Source: Marinobacter sp. BW6 (GTDB lineage: Bacteria; Pseudomonadota; Gammaproteobacteria; Pseudomonadales; Oleiphilaceae). From it: a DNA stretch of 64,000 nt. Position 1 is the first letter of the stretch. The number at the start of each line of letters is the position of its first letter. Of this stretch, positions 44,751 to 53,076 are shown in pieces. Made by a program: the position numbers and the translations under genes. The notes below the pieces were generated by a model. The model was not told the origin of the DNA and did no database searches. It was given only the letters and a program-made list of their open reading frames with translations. Location of the stretch: positions 310,001 through 374,000 of the forward strand of contig NZ_VIRN01000061.1 in the NCBI RefSeq assembly GCF_008107725.1. Direction: 5' to 3'.

Positions 44751-45521
44751 TCAGTTCCCGTAGTGGGCATCAAGATATTTCAGAATACGGGCAGACTCGA
44801 ACAGGCCTTCCCCGGTGTTGGGGTCTTCAAGATAGGGCACCTGAACCCGCTTGTGCACCTGGAAAAACGCATCCCGCTTGCCACCGGGAATCGGCGTATA
44901 GGGCCCCGGCTTGATGCGCTGCTTCGCCGGCCCGATCTCTGTCCAGTGCTCCTTGCCCAGGTTGTGCAAGGTATACGGAATTTCCAGCTCACACAGCCGC
45001 TCACGCACCAGACGTGAAAACGGACTGCCCTCGAAACTCCAGAGGTGCAATGGCTGCTCCGGCCGCTTGCCCTGGCTGACCCTCAGCCCCCGCATGGCGC
45101 TGGTTACCGAGGCTACAGAGCCCAGGACCGGCTGCCAGACCCGACCACGATAGTAGGACGGCACCGACCGGCCGGCATATTGCCGGAACAGATACTCGAT
45201 GATTTCCTCGGATTCGTACATGACCGTGCCCGTGTTCTGGTCCGCCAGCAAGGGGAACTGTTGCCGGCCTCCCAGCGCCTCCGCCTGGGCCCGGAACACC
45301 GACCCGCCTTTCGGGCAGGGTCTGATTTCGACATCGAGGTTAAGGGCGGTCAGGGTTTCACGAACGCGACGGCAGTACGGACAGCCCTCCATGTCGTAGA
45401 GCACGATCGGCTTGTCCGGCTGTGGCACGTTTTTGACCACCAGGCAACCGCGCCACGCAGTGAGCGACGATGTCGCGACCGAGCCCAGCACGTGGACGTT
45501 ATGAGACAGCATTTTCGACAT
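44751..45521 (-). CDS. Tandem glutaredoxin/GST-N-domain protein
   Basis: A 256-residue protein with two thioredoxin-fold domains of the GST_N_3 type: the first (about 40-115) has the redox motif CPYC in DMEGCPYCRRVRE, while the second (about 145-250) has SPFS in the same place, so only the first is likely redox-active. A possible membrane or amphipathic N-terminus precedes it (HNVHVLGSVATSSLTAW). The ATG at 45521 with AAAGG upstream is preferred to the open frame to 45557. It lies downstream of the hydroxylase-like gene on the same strand. A glutathione-linked role is likely but unproven. Confidence 0.82.
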   Translation of the reverse strand: MSKMLSHNVHVLGSVATSSLTAWRGCLVVKNVPQPDKPIVLYDMEGCPYCRRVRETLTALNLDVEIRPCPKGGSVFRAQAEALGGRQQFPLLADQNTGTVMYESEEIIEYLFRQYAGRSVPSYYRGRVWQPVLGSVASVTSAMRGLRVSQGKRPEQPLHLWSFEGSPFSRLVRERLCELEIPYTLHNLGKEHWTEIGPAKQRIKPGPYTPIPGGKRDAFFQVHKRVQVPYLEDPNTGEGLFESARILKYLDAHYGN

Positions 45522-45553
45522 AAACAAACCTTTTGTTGGAGACCACGCCATTA

Positions 45554-46027
45554 TCACGCAATCTGACGATTTTCCATTGGCTCACGGGTACCCATGATGT
45601 GATCAAACCAGGGTTTGGTCACGCACCAGTTGGCGTTGGGGTTCGGCCCCATATGGTGATCATAGTGCCAGGGCAGGTTCTCCCTCGCCCAGTCAGGATC
45701 CAGATGTGAGCGCTTATGTACCCGGTAGTAATTCCAGGCGCTGTAGTAGAGGGTACCCACAAAAAAGGGTGCGACGGGCAGCAACGGGGTGACTGCTGCT
45801 GCCCCCGCAACCAGGGCAGCCACCTCCTTGGTCTGGGCGTTCCAGGTCAGGGGCGGTTCGCGATAGTCGTCATCCAGGAAGCCATTTCGGCGTACATTGC
45901 GGTGATGATCATGCCAGTGAAACGACCAGAAACTCGCCCGGTTCCGGCCCAGGTGATGAAGAATGTGTTTATGGAATACCCATTCCACGCCATTGGCTGC
46001 CAAAAGCCCCAGTGGAATACCAATCAT
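45554..46027 (-). CDS. Fatty acid hydroxylase/sterol desaturase-like membrane protein
   Basis: A 157-residue protein with histidine-rich clusters FHKHILHH (residues 19-26), HWHDHHRN (about 37-44), HKRSH and HYDHHMG. They resemble the di-iron ligands of the fatty acid hydroxylase superfamily, though the protein is shorter than usual. Hydrophobic segments lie around residues 1-16 and 70-100. AAGGAGG precedes the ATG at 46027. The substrate is unknown; the family acts on lipids or hydrophobic alcohols in the membrane. Confidence 0.78.
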   Translation of the reverse strand: MIGIPLGLLAANGVEWVFHKHILHHLGRNRASFWSFHWHDHHRNVRRNGFLDDDYREPPLTWNAQTKEVAALVAGAAAVTPLLPVAPFFVGTLYYSAWNYYRVHKRSHLDPDWARENLPWHYDHHMGPNPNANWCVTKPWFDHIMGTREPMENRQIA

Positions 46028-46341
46028 GGTGCCCTCCTTTTGTTGTTTTCGGAACACTTGGTTACACATTCATCAGGAAACGCCCTTTTAGCCGCGAATT
46101 CCATGACTCAAATGCCGGAAAAAGCACCCATAAATCCGATAACAAAGTCATTGACACCCCGAAGGTTAATTTTTATCCACCTAACTCCATGATTCGAAAG
46201 GGCACTTACATCGCGTCACAAAAGTTCAATACAAACAACGACACTACTGCCATTTTTTAACGTCATGTAGAGCTTTTCTGCATAGTACAAACCGCCCGGA
46301 TGGGCTATTGTTGATCTATAGGAACTCACTGGATAGCGATC
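46028..46341. other. 314-base AT-rich intergenic region, no gene seen
   Basis: This region lies between divergent genes (the hydroxylase-like gene on minus and dacB on plus). It is clearly AT-richer than its neighbours. I find no conserved ORF; the short open frames have no good ribosome site. It must carry both promoters, but I see no site I can name with confidence. Confidence 0.5.
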
Positions 46342-47913
46342 ATGGTAGCCCCGGGTATGCGGCGTTCTGAAAGTAGAGAAAAAACAGGTTCTGGAATCAG
46401 ACGGTCTCTTTTGGTATCCCTCGCGGCCCTTGCCGTGATTACCACCCCGTCCGTTGTGGTCGCCGAAAATGACGATTCCGGTTTCTCGGGAAATCGCCTC
46501 TGGACGAACGAGCTTCAGGATTACGCGCTCCAGTCCCTCCATAATGAAGATGCCATGAGCATGGCCGCCATTCCGCTGAATGGGCCCGGCATTAATCAGT
46601 ACATCAATGCCGATGCGCTGATGAGCCCCGGTTCCATCATGAAACTGGTGACAACCTTTGCGGCCCTCGAGGTTCTCGGCCCTAATCACCACTGGGATAC
46701 CGATTTCCTGACCGACGGTGTTATGGCCGGCGACACCCTCAAAGGCAATCTCTATATCCGTTTTGGCGGCGACCCCAAGCTCACCATCGAACGGCTCTGG
46801 ACTACGCTCGGCGAGCTGCGCAGTATGGGGATTACAAGAATTGAAGGCGACTTGATTCTCGATGGCACCTACTTTGAAGCGGACGGTGGTTTTCCGACCT
46901 TTGAAGATAACGGCGACAACCCCCACGCGCCATTCCTGGTAGAACCTTCCGCCTACCTGACAAACCTTAACCTTATGCACTTCCAGGTGCGCGCCGACGA
47001 GCGTGGCACCCAGGCCTGGAGCACACCTTCCCTGGGCGAAATTGTCATCGACAACCGCGTGGTTGCCACCGCCGAGGGCCCCTGCCCGTCGCGCAGAAGT
47101 TTCGAATGGGAACCCATTGTTCATGAAGACCATCGGGTGACTGTCCGGGTAACCGGCGAGCTGCCCCAGGGCTGCCGAACCACCACCTACCTGTCGCTGC
47201 TGCCCCATGAACAGTACAGCGCCTCATTGATTCGCTCGTTGCTGGCTGACCTCGGGGTCGTGGTCTCAGGCGGCGACCTCAATGGGGTTACACCGGAAGA
47301 TGCTCGGTTGGTGATGAAAACCACCTCACCGGATCTGGTGACCATGGTGAGGGATATCAACAAATGGAGCAGCAACGTCATGGCTCGCCAGCTGCTGCTC
47401 ACCATTGGTGCGGAGAACCGTCTGGAAGATGAGAACGATGATCGGGTTGCCGGCATTCGGGTGATCTATGACTGGCTCGAAGACAAAGGCATCAACACCG
47501 CCGGCATGGTGATCGACAATGGCGCCGGCCTCACCCGACATGGCCGCATCACCGCCCGCCAGGGCGCACAGATCCTGCAACATGCCTGGAACAGCGCTTA
47601 TTCGGCGGACCTGATGGCTTCCATGCCTATTATTGCGATGGATGGAACCATGGCGCGCCGCCTTCGCAATACCGGCATGGATGGTGAAGGGCGCATCAAG
47701 ACGGGTTACTTGGAAAACGTCAGGTCGATCGCCGGCTTCACCCGAGATTCAAATAATACAACCTGGGCCGTAGTTGGGATGGTAAATAACGATCCAGCCT
47801 GGAACGGCCAGGCCGTGCTGGACAGGATTCTGTATTCGCTGCATTTCCGGCCGCCGACCGGGACTGCCATTTCACATGCCGCTTCCGGTACCTCTGAAAC
47901 CAGTATTCAATAA
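46342..47913 (+). CDS. dacB: D-alanyl-D-alanine carboxypeptidase/endopeptidase PBP4 (DacB)
   Basis: A 523-residue penicillin-binding protein of the S13 family. A signal peptide near residues 19-35 (RSLLVSLAALAVITTPSVVVA) precedes the domain. The catalytic SxxK is in SPGSIMKLVTT near residue 90, SxN is in KWSSNVMARQ, and KTG in RIKTGYLENVRS. Two extra domains are inserted between motifs, as usual in PBP4. It trims peptidoglycan peptide stems in the periplasm. The start could be 46342 or 46357. The gene stands alone. Confidence 0.91.
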   Translation: MVAPGMRRSESREKTGSGIRRSLLVSLAALAVITTPSVVVAENDDSGFSGNRLWTNELQDYALQSLHNEDAMSMAAIPLNGPGINQYINADALMSPGSIMKLVTTFAALEVLGPNHHWDTDFLTDGVMAGDTLKGNLYIRFGGDPKLTIERLWTTLGELRSMGITRIEGDLILDGTYFEADGGFPTFEDNGDNPHAPFLVEPSAYLTNLNLMHFQVRADERGTQAWSTPSLGEIVIDNRVVATAEGPCPSRRSFEWEPIVHEDHRVTVRVTGELPQGCRTTTYLSLLPHEQYSASLIRSLLADLGVVVSGGDLNGVTPEDARLVMKTTSPDLVTMVRDINKWSSNVMARQLLLTIGAENRLEDENDDRVAGIRVIYDWLEDKGINTAGMVIDNGAGLTRHGRITARQGAQILQHAWNSAYSADLMASMPIIAMDGTMARRLRNTGMDGEGRIKTGYLENVRSIAGFTRDSNNTTWAVVGMVNNDPAWNGQAVLDRILYSLHFRPPTGTAISHAASGTSETSIQ

Positions 47914-47937
47914 AAAGGCCGGCTGAAACAGCCGGCC
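47911..47937 (-). terminator. Terminator for the fasciclin gene (minus strand)
   Basis: A perfect stem GGCCGGCTG/CAGCCGGCC (47917-47925 and 47929-47937) with a three-base loop. On the minus strand it is followed by TTTTT. It lies 40 bases past the fasciclin-domain gene's stop, and may serve dacB from the other side although that side lacks a T-run. Confidence 0.8.
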
Positions 47938-47977
47938 CAACCCTCATGCTTTGAGCAAAGAAACAGTGCTTCGGCTA

Positions 47978-49003
47978 CTAGTCGACTGTATAAATCACCT
48001 TGTCGATCACATGAATAACGCCGTTGGACGCCTCAACCTGGGCTTCGGTGACGTTGCTGCCCTCGATAACCAGAGCGTTGTTTTGTATATCAACGTTCAA
48101 GGTGGTGCCAGCCAGGTTCGCTACCGTACCGCCGTTCGAAGCGTATGCCGTGAGAGAGTCTACCTTAGTGCCGATAATATGTTGGCTTAGAACGGTTGAC
48201 AGATTGTCGTCCGCAAGCAACTGTTCTGCCGTGAGATTCAGTTCCGCTAACAACGTTGCAAAAGCGGCATCTGTTGGCGCGAACACGGTCAAAGTCGCAT
48301 TTTCATTCGAAGCTGCAGCTAGCAAATTGGAAGCGCCATCAGTCTGGAGTGCAGCTAGTAGCGTTGTGAACTCAGCTTCTTCAGCTCCTGCTAGCGAAGT
48401 CACAATACCCGCAATCGTTGAACCTGTATCACTGAGATCGCTCGGCGGGGGAAGAAGCACTTTGTCGATAATGTGAATAACACCATTAGTCGCGTCTACA
48501 TCAGGACCCGTTACTCTAGAGGTGTTTACGTACAACACGTCTTCACCACTTTCCTGCGAAATTGAAAGCGCGACGTTTTCACCGTTCACTGTTGGAACCA
48601 GGTTTTGTGGGACCGGACTTTGAGCGACGCCAATAGCAGCGTCTGCCTTCACTTCACCCACTGACGTTGCGAGAACGTGGTAAGGCAGAACCGCATTTAA
48701 TAATGCTGTGTTGCCTAACAATGTTGGCGCGTCGACGCCCAAGTCAGCTAACAGAGCTTGAAATGCAGCGTCTGTCGGCGCGAACACGGTCAACTCGTCA
48801 TCTCCGCCGAGCAGTTCCGCAATAGATGGATCTGCTGCAAGGACCGCAGATTCCAGTATCGTCGTATTTTCATTTTCGACGGCGATTTCCAAAATAGTTT
48901 GCGTTGCAGCATCTGCTGAGTCGTTATCATCGTCATCAAGCCAACACCCGGATAGCATGACAGTGCCCGCTAGAACCATTGGTAAAGCGTATTTTGTATT
49001 CAT
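47978..49003 (-). CDS. Lipoprotein with two fasciclin (FAS1) domains
   Basis: A 341-residue protein. The lipobox LSGC (MNTKYALPMVLAGTVMLSGC) marks a lipoprotein, followed by an acidic run (DDDDNDSADA). Two FAS1 domains follow (about 35-180 and 190-340), each with the H1 block (LTVFAPTDAAF) and the H2 block (ATNGVIHIIDKVL / ASNGVIHVIDKVI). FAS1 domains mediate cell-surface adhesion. The gene is visibly AT-richer than its neighbours, hinting at different origin or selection. It is probably a surface adhesin. Confidence 0.88.
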   Translation of the reverse strand: MNTKYALPMVLAGTVMLSGCWLDDDDNDSADAATQTILEIAVENENTTILESAVLAADPSIAELLGGDDELTVFAPTDAAFQALLADLGVDAPTLLGNTALLNAVLPYHVLATSVGEVKADAAIGVAQSPVPQNLVPTVNGENVALSISQESGEDVLYVNTSRVTGPDVDATNGVIHIIDKVLLPPPSDLSDTGSTIAGIVTSLAGAEEAEFTTLLAALQTDGASNLLAAASNENATLTVFAPTDAAFATLLAELNLTAEQLLADDNLSTVLSQHIIGTKVDSLTAYASNGGTVANLAGTTLNVDIQNNALVIEGSNVTEAQVEASNGVIHVIDKVIYTVD

Positions 49004-49158
49004 TGTTTCTGTTCCCCACTTGTAGAGGTTGATTACCAGGATTTAAATGGTTCGAACCTGCACAAACTCAGTCCGTGAATCATGCGTCAATGCATTTACG
49101 GGGAGTCAGAAAGAACGGATTTGCATCTTTTAACATTTAAGCTTACAGCTGTACTCAA

Positions 49159-49398
49159 TCAGCCAAGTCTGCGCATGGTGAACTCCGTCATCTTCCCGGC
49201 AAGCGGCGCGATGAAGGTCACCAGAGGGAAGGCAACGGCCCAGGCGACCACAAAAGCCGGTCCCCACCGGTAATGGAACTCACTGTCGATGCCCGTATTG
49301 ATGAAGGTGATCACCCCGGACATCAGCAGTGACATGATTCCGGACATGTAAAAGCCGAAAATCAGCTGGCGTAGACGTGAAAGTCTCATATTGCTCAT
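49159..49398 (-). CDS. DUF2798 small membrane protein
   Basis: A 79-residue protein with two membrane helices (about 13-35 and 45-66): LIFGFYMSGIMSLLMSGVITF and WGPAFVVAWAVAFPLVTFIAPL. This matches DUF2798, which is found beside stress or hydrolase genes but has no known function. The start at 49398 is used; an in-frame ATG at 49389 is possible. It stands alone between the fasciclin gene and the DUF6279 gene. Confidence 0.8.
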   Translation of the reverse strand: MSNMRLSRLRQLIFGFYMSGIMSLLMSGVITFINTGIDSEFHYRWGPAFVVAWAVAFPLVTFIAPLAGKMTEFTMRRLG

Positions 49399-49542
49399 GA
49401 CTTCTCCTCAACGGTGCTCCAGCGTTTCTCGGAGCGGCATCTGAAAGGCGTGATATGTCGTACACTCATATCAATCAAACCTAGAATGATAGTGAGCTTG
49501 CAATCTTTTTTCGATACGCCTTTTTACCAAGACAGGTGAGCC

Positions 49543-50421
49543 ATGGATACTGCTCTGTTCAGGACGCCCGGCCTTTTCAAACCGTTTATTCTCATTCTGG
49601 TACTGGCGTTTGGTCTGGTTGGCTGCAGTTCGACCAAGCTCGCTTATCGATACGCGGACTGGGGCATTGTGTGGTGGGTTGAGGACTACGTTACGCTCAC
49701 GGCCGACCAGAAACAGCAGCTCAACAACGATATTGAGCACTTGCGGCAATGGCATTGCAGTGCCGAGCTGCCCCGTTATCAAGCCTGGCTGGATGAACTC
49801 GAGGCTGACGTATCCAACAACCTGCCCGATCAAGCTACTGTCGAATACCACCAGCAGCAGCTTTTCAGTTTCTTCCCAAGCCTTCTTGAACGGGCAACAC
49901 CGGTCGCGGCAAATCTTCTCTCAAGCCTGAGCGACGAACAGGTGCGTGAGCTGGCAGACAACATGGTGCAAAGCCAGCAGGAAATGGAAAATGAGTTCCT
50001 GGCCGATTCCCCGCAGGCGACAGCGAAAGCCCGGGCCGAGAGAACAGCTGAGCGGGTTGGGCGTTGGCTGGGTGAGTTGAACGGTGAGCAGCGTGACATC
50101 GTTCGGCAATGGTCGGCCAATCGGGGCGCTCAGACCGAAATCTGGCTGCAGGGTCGCAGGAACTGGCAACTGGCGCTACTGGAAGTATTGAAAAGACGAG
50201 ACGAGCCGACGTTCGAGGCAGAACTGGAATACCTGATTCTGAATTCCGAGGAAGTGCGGGGCAATGCCTACAAAGCCATGATGGCGGAGAGTCGCGTTGC
50301 CATGTCCTCGCTGATGCATGATCTGATTATGGCGGGAGACGAAACGACCCTGACCCATCTGCAGAATCGGGCGGTCGAGCTCAACAACGACTTTGAAGCA
50401 CTGACCTGTTCACCGGCCTGA
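49543..50421 (+). CDS. DUF6279-like lipoprotein
   Basis: A 292-residue lipoprotein: hydrophobic signal FKPFILILVLAFGLVGC with lipobox LVGC, then an all-helical periplasmic domain. Conserved text includes KLAYRYADWGIVWWVEDYVTLTADQK at its beginning, typical of a family (DUF6279) found in gammaproteobacterial envelopes. No catalytic motif is seen. The function is unknown. It is convergent with the SDR gene, and a long hairpin lies between them. Confidence 0.75.
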   Translation: MDTALFRTPGLFKPFILILVLAFGLVGCSSTKLAYRYADWGIVWWVEDYVTLTADQKQQLNNDIEHLRQWHCSAELPRYQAWLDELEADVSNNLPDQATVEYHQQQLFSFFPSLLERATPVAANLLSSLSDEQVRELADNMVQSQQEMENEFLADSPQATAKARAERTAERVGRWLGELNGEQRDIVRQWSANRGAQTEIWLQGRRNWQLALLEVLKRRDEPTFEAELEYLILNSEEVRGNAYKAMMAESRVAMSSLMHDLIMAGDETTLTHLQNRAVELNNDFEALTCSPA

Positions 50422-50438
50422 TATTCCAGACGGATTGA

Positions 50439-50476
50439 CCCAGGGGGCAGGTGAAGACTCTCATCTGCCCCCTGGG
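50439..50476. terminator. Possible bidirectional hairpin terminator, no T-run
   Basis: CCCAGGGGGCAG (50439-50450) pairs exactly with CTGCCCCCTGGG (50465-50476), and a wobble-containing GTGA/TCAT extends the stem inward. It lies between two convergent stop codons, where a terminator is expected, but neither side has a T-run, so it could instead act as an mRNA 3'-end stabiliser. Confidence 0.55.
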
Positions 50477-50493
50477 CGAACGCTGGATTCCCC

Positions 50494-51264
50494 TCAGACT
50501 GTCAGGTAACCACCGTCAGCATTGATGCAGGCGCCTGTCGTATAGCTGGAGGCGTCAGAGACCAGGTACAGAACTGTACCTGCCATTTCACTCGGATCCG
50601 CCACCCGCTTCATGGGGATGTGGGCCATGGCCTGCTTCTTGATAGCTTCGTTAGTGGTCAGGGCGCTGGCGAACTTGGTATCGGTCAGCCCTGGCAGCAG
50701 CGCATTCACGCGAACTTTCTGCTGACCCAGCTCCATGGCAAAGGATTTGGTCATGGAAATCACGGCGGCCTTCGTCACCGAGTAAATGCCCTGATAGTGA
50801 CCCGGATTTACACCGTTCACGGATGCCACGTTCACAATTGAGCCGCCACCGGCTTTCTTCATGATCTGGGCGCCACGGGCGCACATGAAGAAATAGCCCC
50901 GGATATTCACATCCACGGTCTTGTTAAACGCCCCCAGGTCGGTGTCCTCGATCGGGCCGAAATAGGGGTTGGCAGCGGCGTTGTTCACCAGAATGTCCAG
51001 CTTGCCGTGGGTCTGTTCAATATGCCCCCAGATACTCTCAATCTGATCCATATCACCGATGTGGCAGGCGTAGGCTTCGGCGCTGCCGCCGGCCTCCCGG
51101 ATACTGCTGGCAACGGCTTCGCAACCATCAATCTTGCGGCTACTGACGATTACGTGGGCGCCGTACTCGGCCAGGGTCCGGGCAATGCTCTCGCCGATGC
51201 CACGGCTGGCACCAGTAATCAGGGCAACCTTGCCAGTCAGATCAAACAGGTTCTTGCTGCTCAT
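50494..51264 (-). CDS. SDR family oxidoreductase (acyl-CoA cluster)
   Basis: A 256-residue SDR: TGASRGIG (residues 17-24), NNAAAN near 95, the catalytic YSVTKAAV near 164, and C-terminal ASSYTTGACINADGG typical of 3-oxoacyl-ACP reductase-like SDRs. It is the last gene of the five-gene minus-strand cluster (55295 down to 50494). It could oxidise or reduce a hydroxyacyl-CoA in the same pathway. AGGTGAACG lies before the ATG. Confidence 0.9.
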   Translation of the reverse strand: MSSKNLFDLTGKVALITGASRGIGESIARTLAEYGAHVIVSSRKIDGCEAVASSIREAGGSAEAYACHIGDMDQIESIWGHIEQTHGKLDILVNNAAANPYFGPIEDTDLGAFNKTVDVNIRGYFFMCARGAQIMKKAGGGSIVNVASVNGVNPGHYQGIYSVTKAAVISMTKSFAMELGQQKVRVNALLPGLTDTKFASALTTNEAIKKQAMAHIPMKRVADPSEMAGTVLYLVSDASSYTTGACINADGGYLTV

Positions 51265-51281
51265 TCGTTCACCTCAATTCA

Positions 51282-51971
51282 CTATCGGAATGTCACCAGG
51301 GCGGGGTCATCCGCTTCCAGGTGGCTGTAGTTATTAAAAACGGCCAGACTGCGCCGGGGGCCGGAGTAGAGGACCCGCGACACGCTGGTGTTGGCAATCA
51401 CCTCATTCAGGCCGAGTGCCCGGGTGTCATCCAGCCCAAGCAGATACTGAGTGATCACGGAAATCGGTCCGCCAGAGGTCGCCACCAGCACGTCTCCGCC
51501 ATCGGCGTAGTCAATCATCTCCTCGAACGCAGCCAGAACCCGGGCCTTGAAGTCCGGCCAGCTTTCCTCGTACTCATGGTCATACTCGCCTGACGCCCAG
51601 CGGTGCACAGCGTGCACAAAGGCCTCCTGAAACGCTTTGGCTGGTTTGGGGAACGCCTTGAGATCCCGCGCCATCACCGCACGGTCGCTCCACTCCGGGC
51701 GGTACCGTGCCACCACAGTGGTGTGGTCAAACTCATTGAAACCGGGAACCACCTGCATATCCGGCAGTTTTGTCCCGTAGCCGGTGGCGATGGCTTCAAC
51801 GGTTTCCCGGTGGCGCTCCAGATCGCCCCCGAAAATCGCCGCCGGTTCCACCTTGCCTGCCAGCCAGCGGCCAAGCACCCTGCCCTGTTCCCAGCCGGTG
51901 GGCGAGAGTTGATCGTAGTTCTCCTTGCCGAAACTGGCCTGGCCGTGACGAACCAGATAAATCGTCGCCAT
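51282..51971 (-). CDS. Histidine phosphatase family protein (acyl-CoA cluster)
   Basis: A 229-residue histidine phosphatase: YLVRHGQASFG near residue 8 with the catalytic RHG, YDQLSPTGWEQGRVLG, and the second His-bearing region ATSGGPISV replaced by GG (the usual GH is not seen), so activity is uncertain. Its ATG overlaps the upstream APH-type gene's TAA by one base (TAATG), so translation is coupled. Its presence beside a kinase raises the possibility of a linked phosphate cycle. Confidence 0.85.
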   Translation of the reverse strand: MATIYLVRHGQASFGKENYDQLSPTGWEQGRVLGRWLAGKVEPAAIFGGDLERHRETVEAIATGYGTKLPDMQVVPGFNEFDHTTVVARYRPEWSDRAVMARDLKAFPKPAKAFQEAFVHAVHRWASGEYDHEYEESWPDFKARVLAAFEEMIDYADGGDVLVATSGGPISVITQYLLGLDDTRALGLNEVIANTSVSRVLYSGPRRSLAVFNNYSHLEADDPALVTFR

Positions 51972-53035
51972 TACAGGGAGCTCTCCGCGATCAGGCGCTG
52001 GCAGCGCTTCTCCAGGTAATTGGCGGCATGGCCAAATGCTGCGAAACGCTTGTCTTTGGTCTGGCCATGGTAGAACCGGTAATAGATCTGCTGGATGATG
52101 ACTGCCAGCCGGAACAGACCGTAGATCTCGTAGAAGTCGAAGTTGTCGACCTTGAAGCCGGACTGCTCCATGTAATACGCCACCACCTCCTTGCGGGTGA
52201 GCATGCCTGGTCGATGGGTCGGCTGCCGGCGCAGCATCTGGAACGGGCCTTCATCATCGGCTTCAATCCAGTAAGCCAGGCTGTTACCCAGATCCATCAG
52301 GGGATCACCGATGGTGGCCATCTCCCAGTCCAGCACACCGATTACCTCGAACGGGTTGTCCGGGTTCAGTACCACATTGTCGAAGCGGAAATCGTTGTGG
52401 ATCACCACCTGGGCAATGTCTTCGGGCATCTTCTCGTTCAGCCAGCCCATCACCTGCTCGAAGTCGCCCACATCGTCGGTGCGGGCTTTGCGGAAGCGGT
52501 CACTCCAGCCGCCAATCTGGCGCTGCACGTAACCTTCACCCTTGCCCAGTTTGTCCAGGCCTGCCGCTTTGGCATCGACGCGGTGAAGATCCACCAACTT
52601 GTCGATCACGTTCAGGCAAAGCTTTCGCGTATCGGCTTCACTGAGCTCGAAATCCTTCGGAAAGTCCTGGCGAAGGATGATGCCCTTCAACCGCTCCATC
52701 ACGTAGAAATCGCAACCCAGCACATCGTGATCGTCGCAGATGGCGATAATGTTGGGCACGTAGGGATAGACCGGCTTGAGCGCCCGCATGACCCTGGCCT
52801 CGCGCAGCATGTCGTGAGCGGACTTGGCGATCTTGCCTAACGGCGGCCGGCGCAAAACGTATGACCGCTCGCCGTAATCCACCTGATAGGTCAGGTTCGA
52901 GGCGCCACCCGGATACTGACGAATTTCTGGCTGGCCTTGCAGGTCGGGAATCGCCTGTTTCATGAACCGGTCTACGGCGCTGGTGTCCAGCTCCTCGCCT
53001 TCGCGGATGTCCACGGCCTGGTCAATCTGGGTCAT
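51971..53035 (-). CDS. APH-type phosphotransferase, resembles ACAD10/11 kinase and LvaA
   Basis: A 354-residue aminoglycoside phosphotransferase-fold kinase: nucleotide-binding GGASNLTYQVDYGERSYVLRRPP (residues 42-64), catalytic loop VIHNDFRFDNVVL (about 210) and metal-binding GVLDWEMATIGDPLMDLG (about 235). The block LRRPP...KSAHDMLREARVM is the one seen in the kinase domain of mammalian ACAD10/ACAD11 and in Pseudomonas LvaA, which phosphorylate 4-hydroxyacyl-CoAs. The partner dehydrogenase domain is encoded separately in the same cluster (54084-55295). Function is inferred. Confidence 0.88.
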   Translation of the reverse strand: MTQIDQAVDIREGEELDTSAVDRFMKQAIPDLQGQPEIRQYPGGASNLTYQVDYGERSYVLRRPPLGKIAKSAHDMLREARVMRALKPVYPYVPNIIAICDDHDVLGCDFYVMERLKGIILRQDFPKDFELSEADTRKLCLNVIDKLVDLHRVDAKAAGLDKLGKGEGYVQRQIGGWSDRFRKARTDDVGDFEQVMGWLNEKMPEDIAQVVIHNDFRFDNVVLNPDNPFEVIGVLDWEMATIGDPLMDLGNSLAYWIEADDEGPFQMLRRQPTHRPGMLTRKEVVAYYMEQSGFKVDNFDFYEIYGLFRLAVIIQQIYYRFYHGQTKDKRFAAFGHAANYLEKRCQRLIAESSL

Positions 53036-53076
53036 TCAGGACTCTCCTCTTGAATCTTCAGTTTCAGACAGCGCCT

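Noticed and set aside
46216..47208. Minus-strand frame of 330 codons overlapping dacB
   Set aside because: dacB has the full SxxK/SxN/KTG set, so this frame is a shadow.
47917..47937. Hairpin after dacB as its plus-strand terminator
   Set aside because: The T-run is on the minus strand side, so it was assigned to the fasciclin gene.
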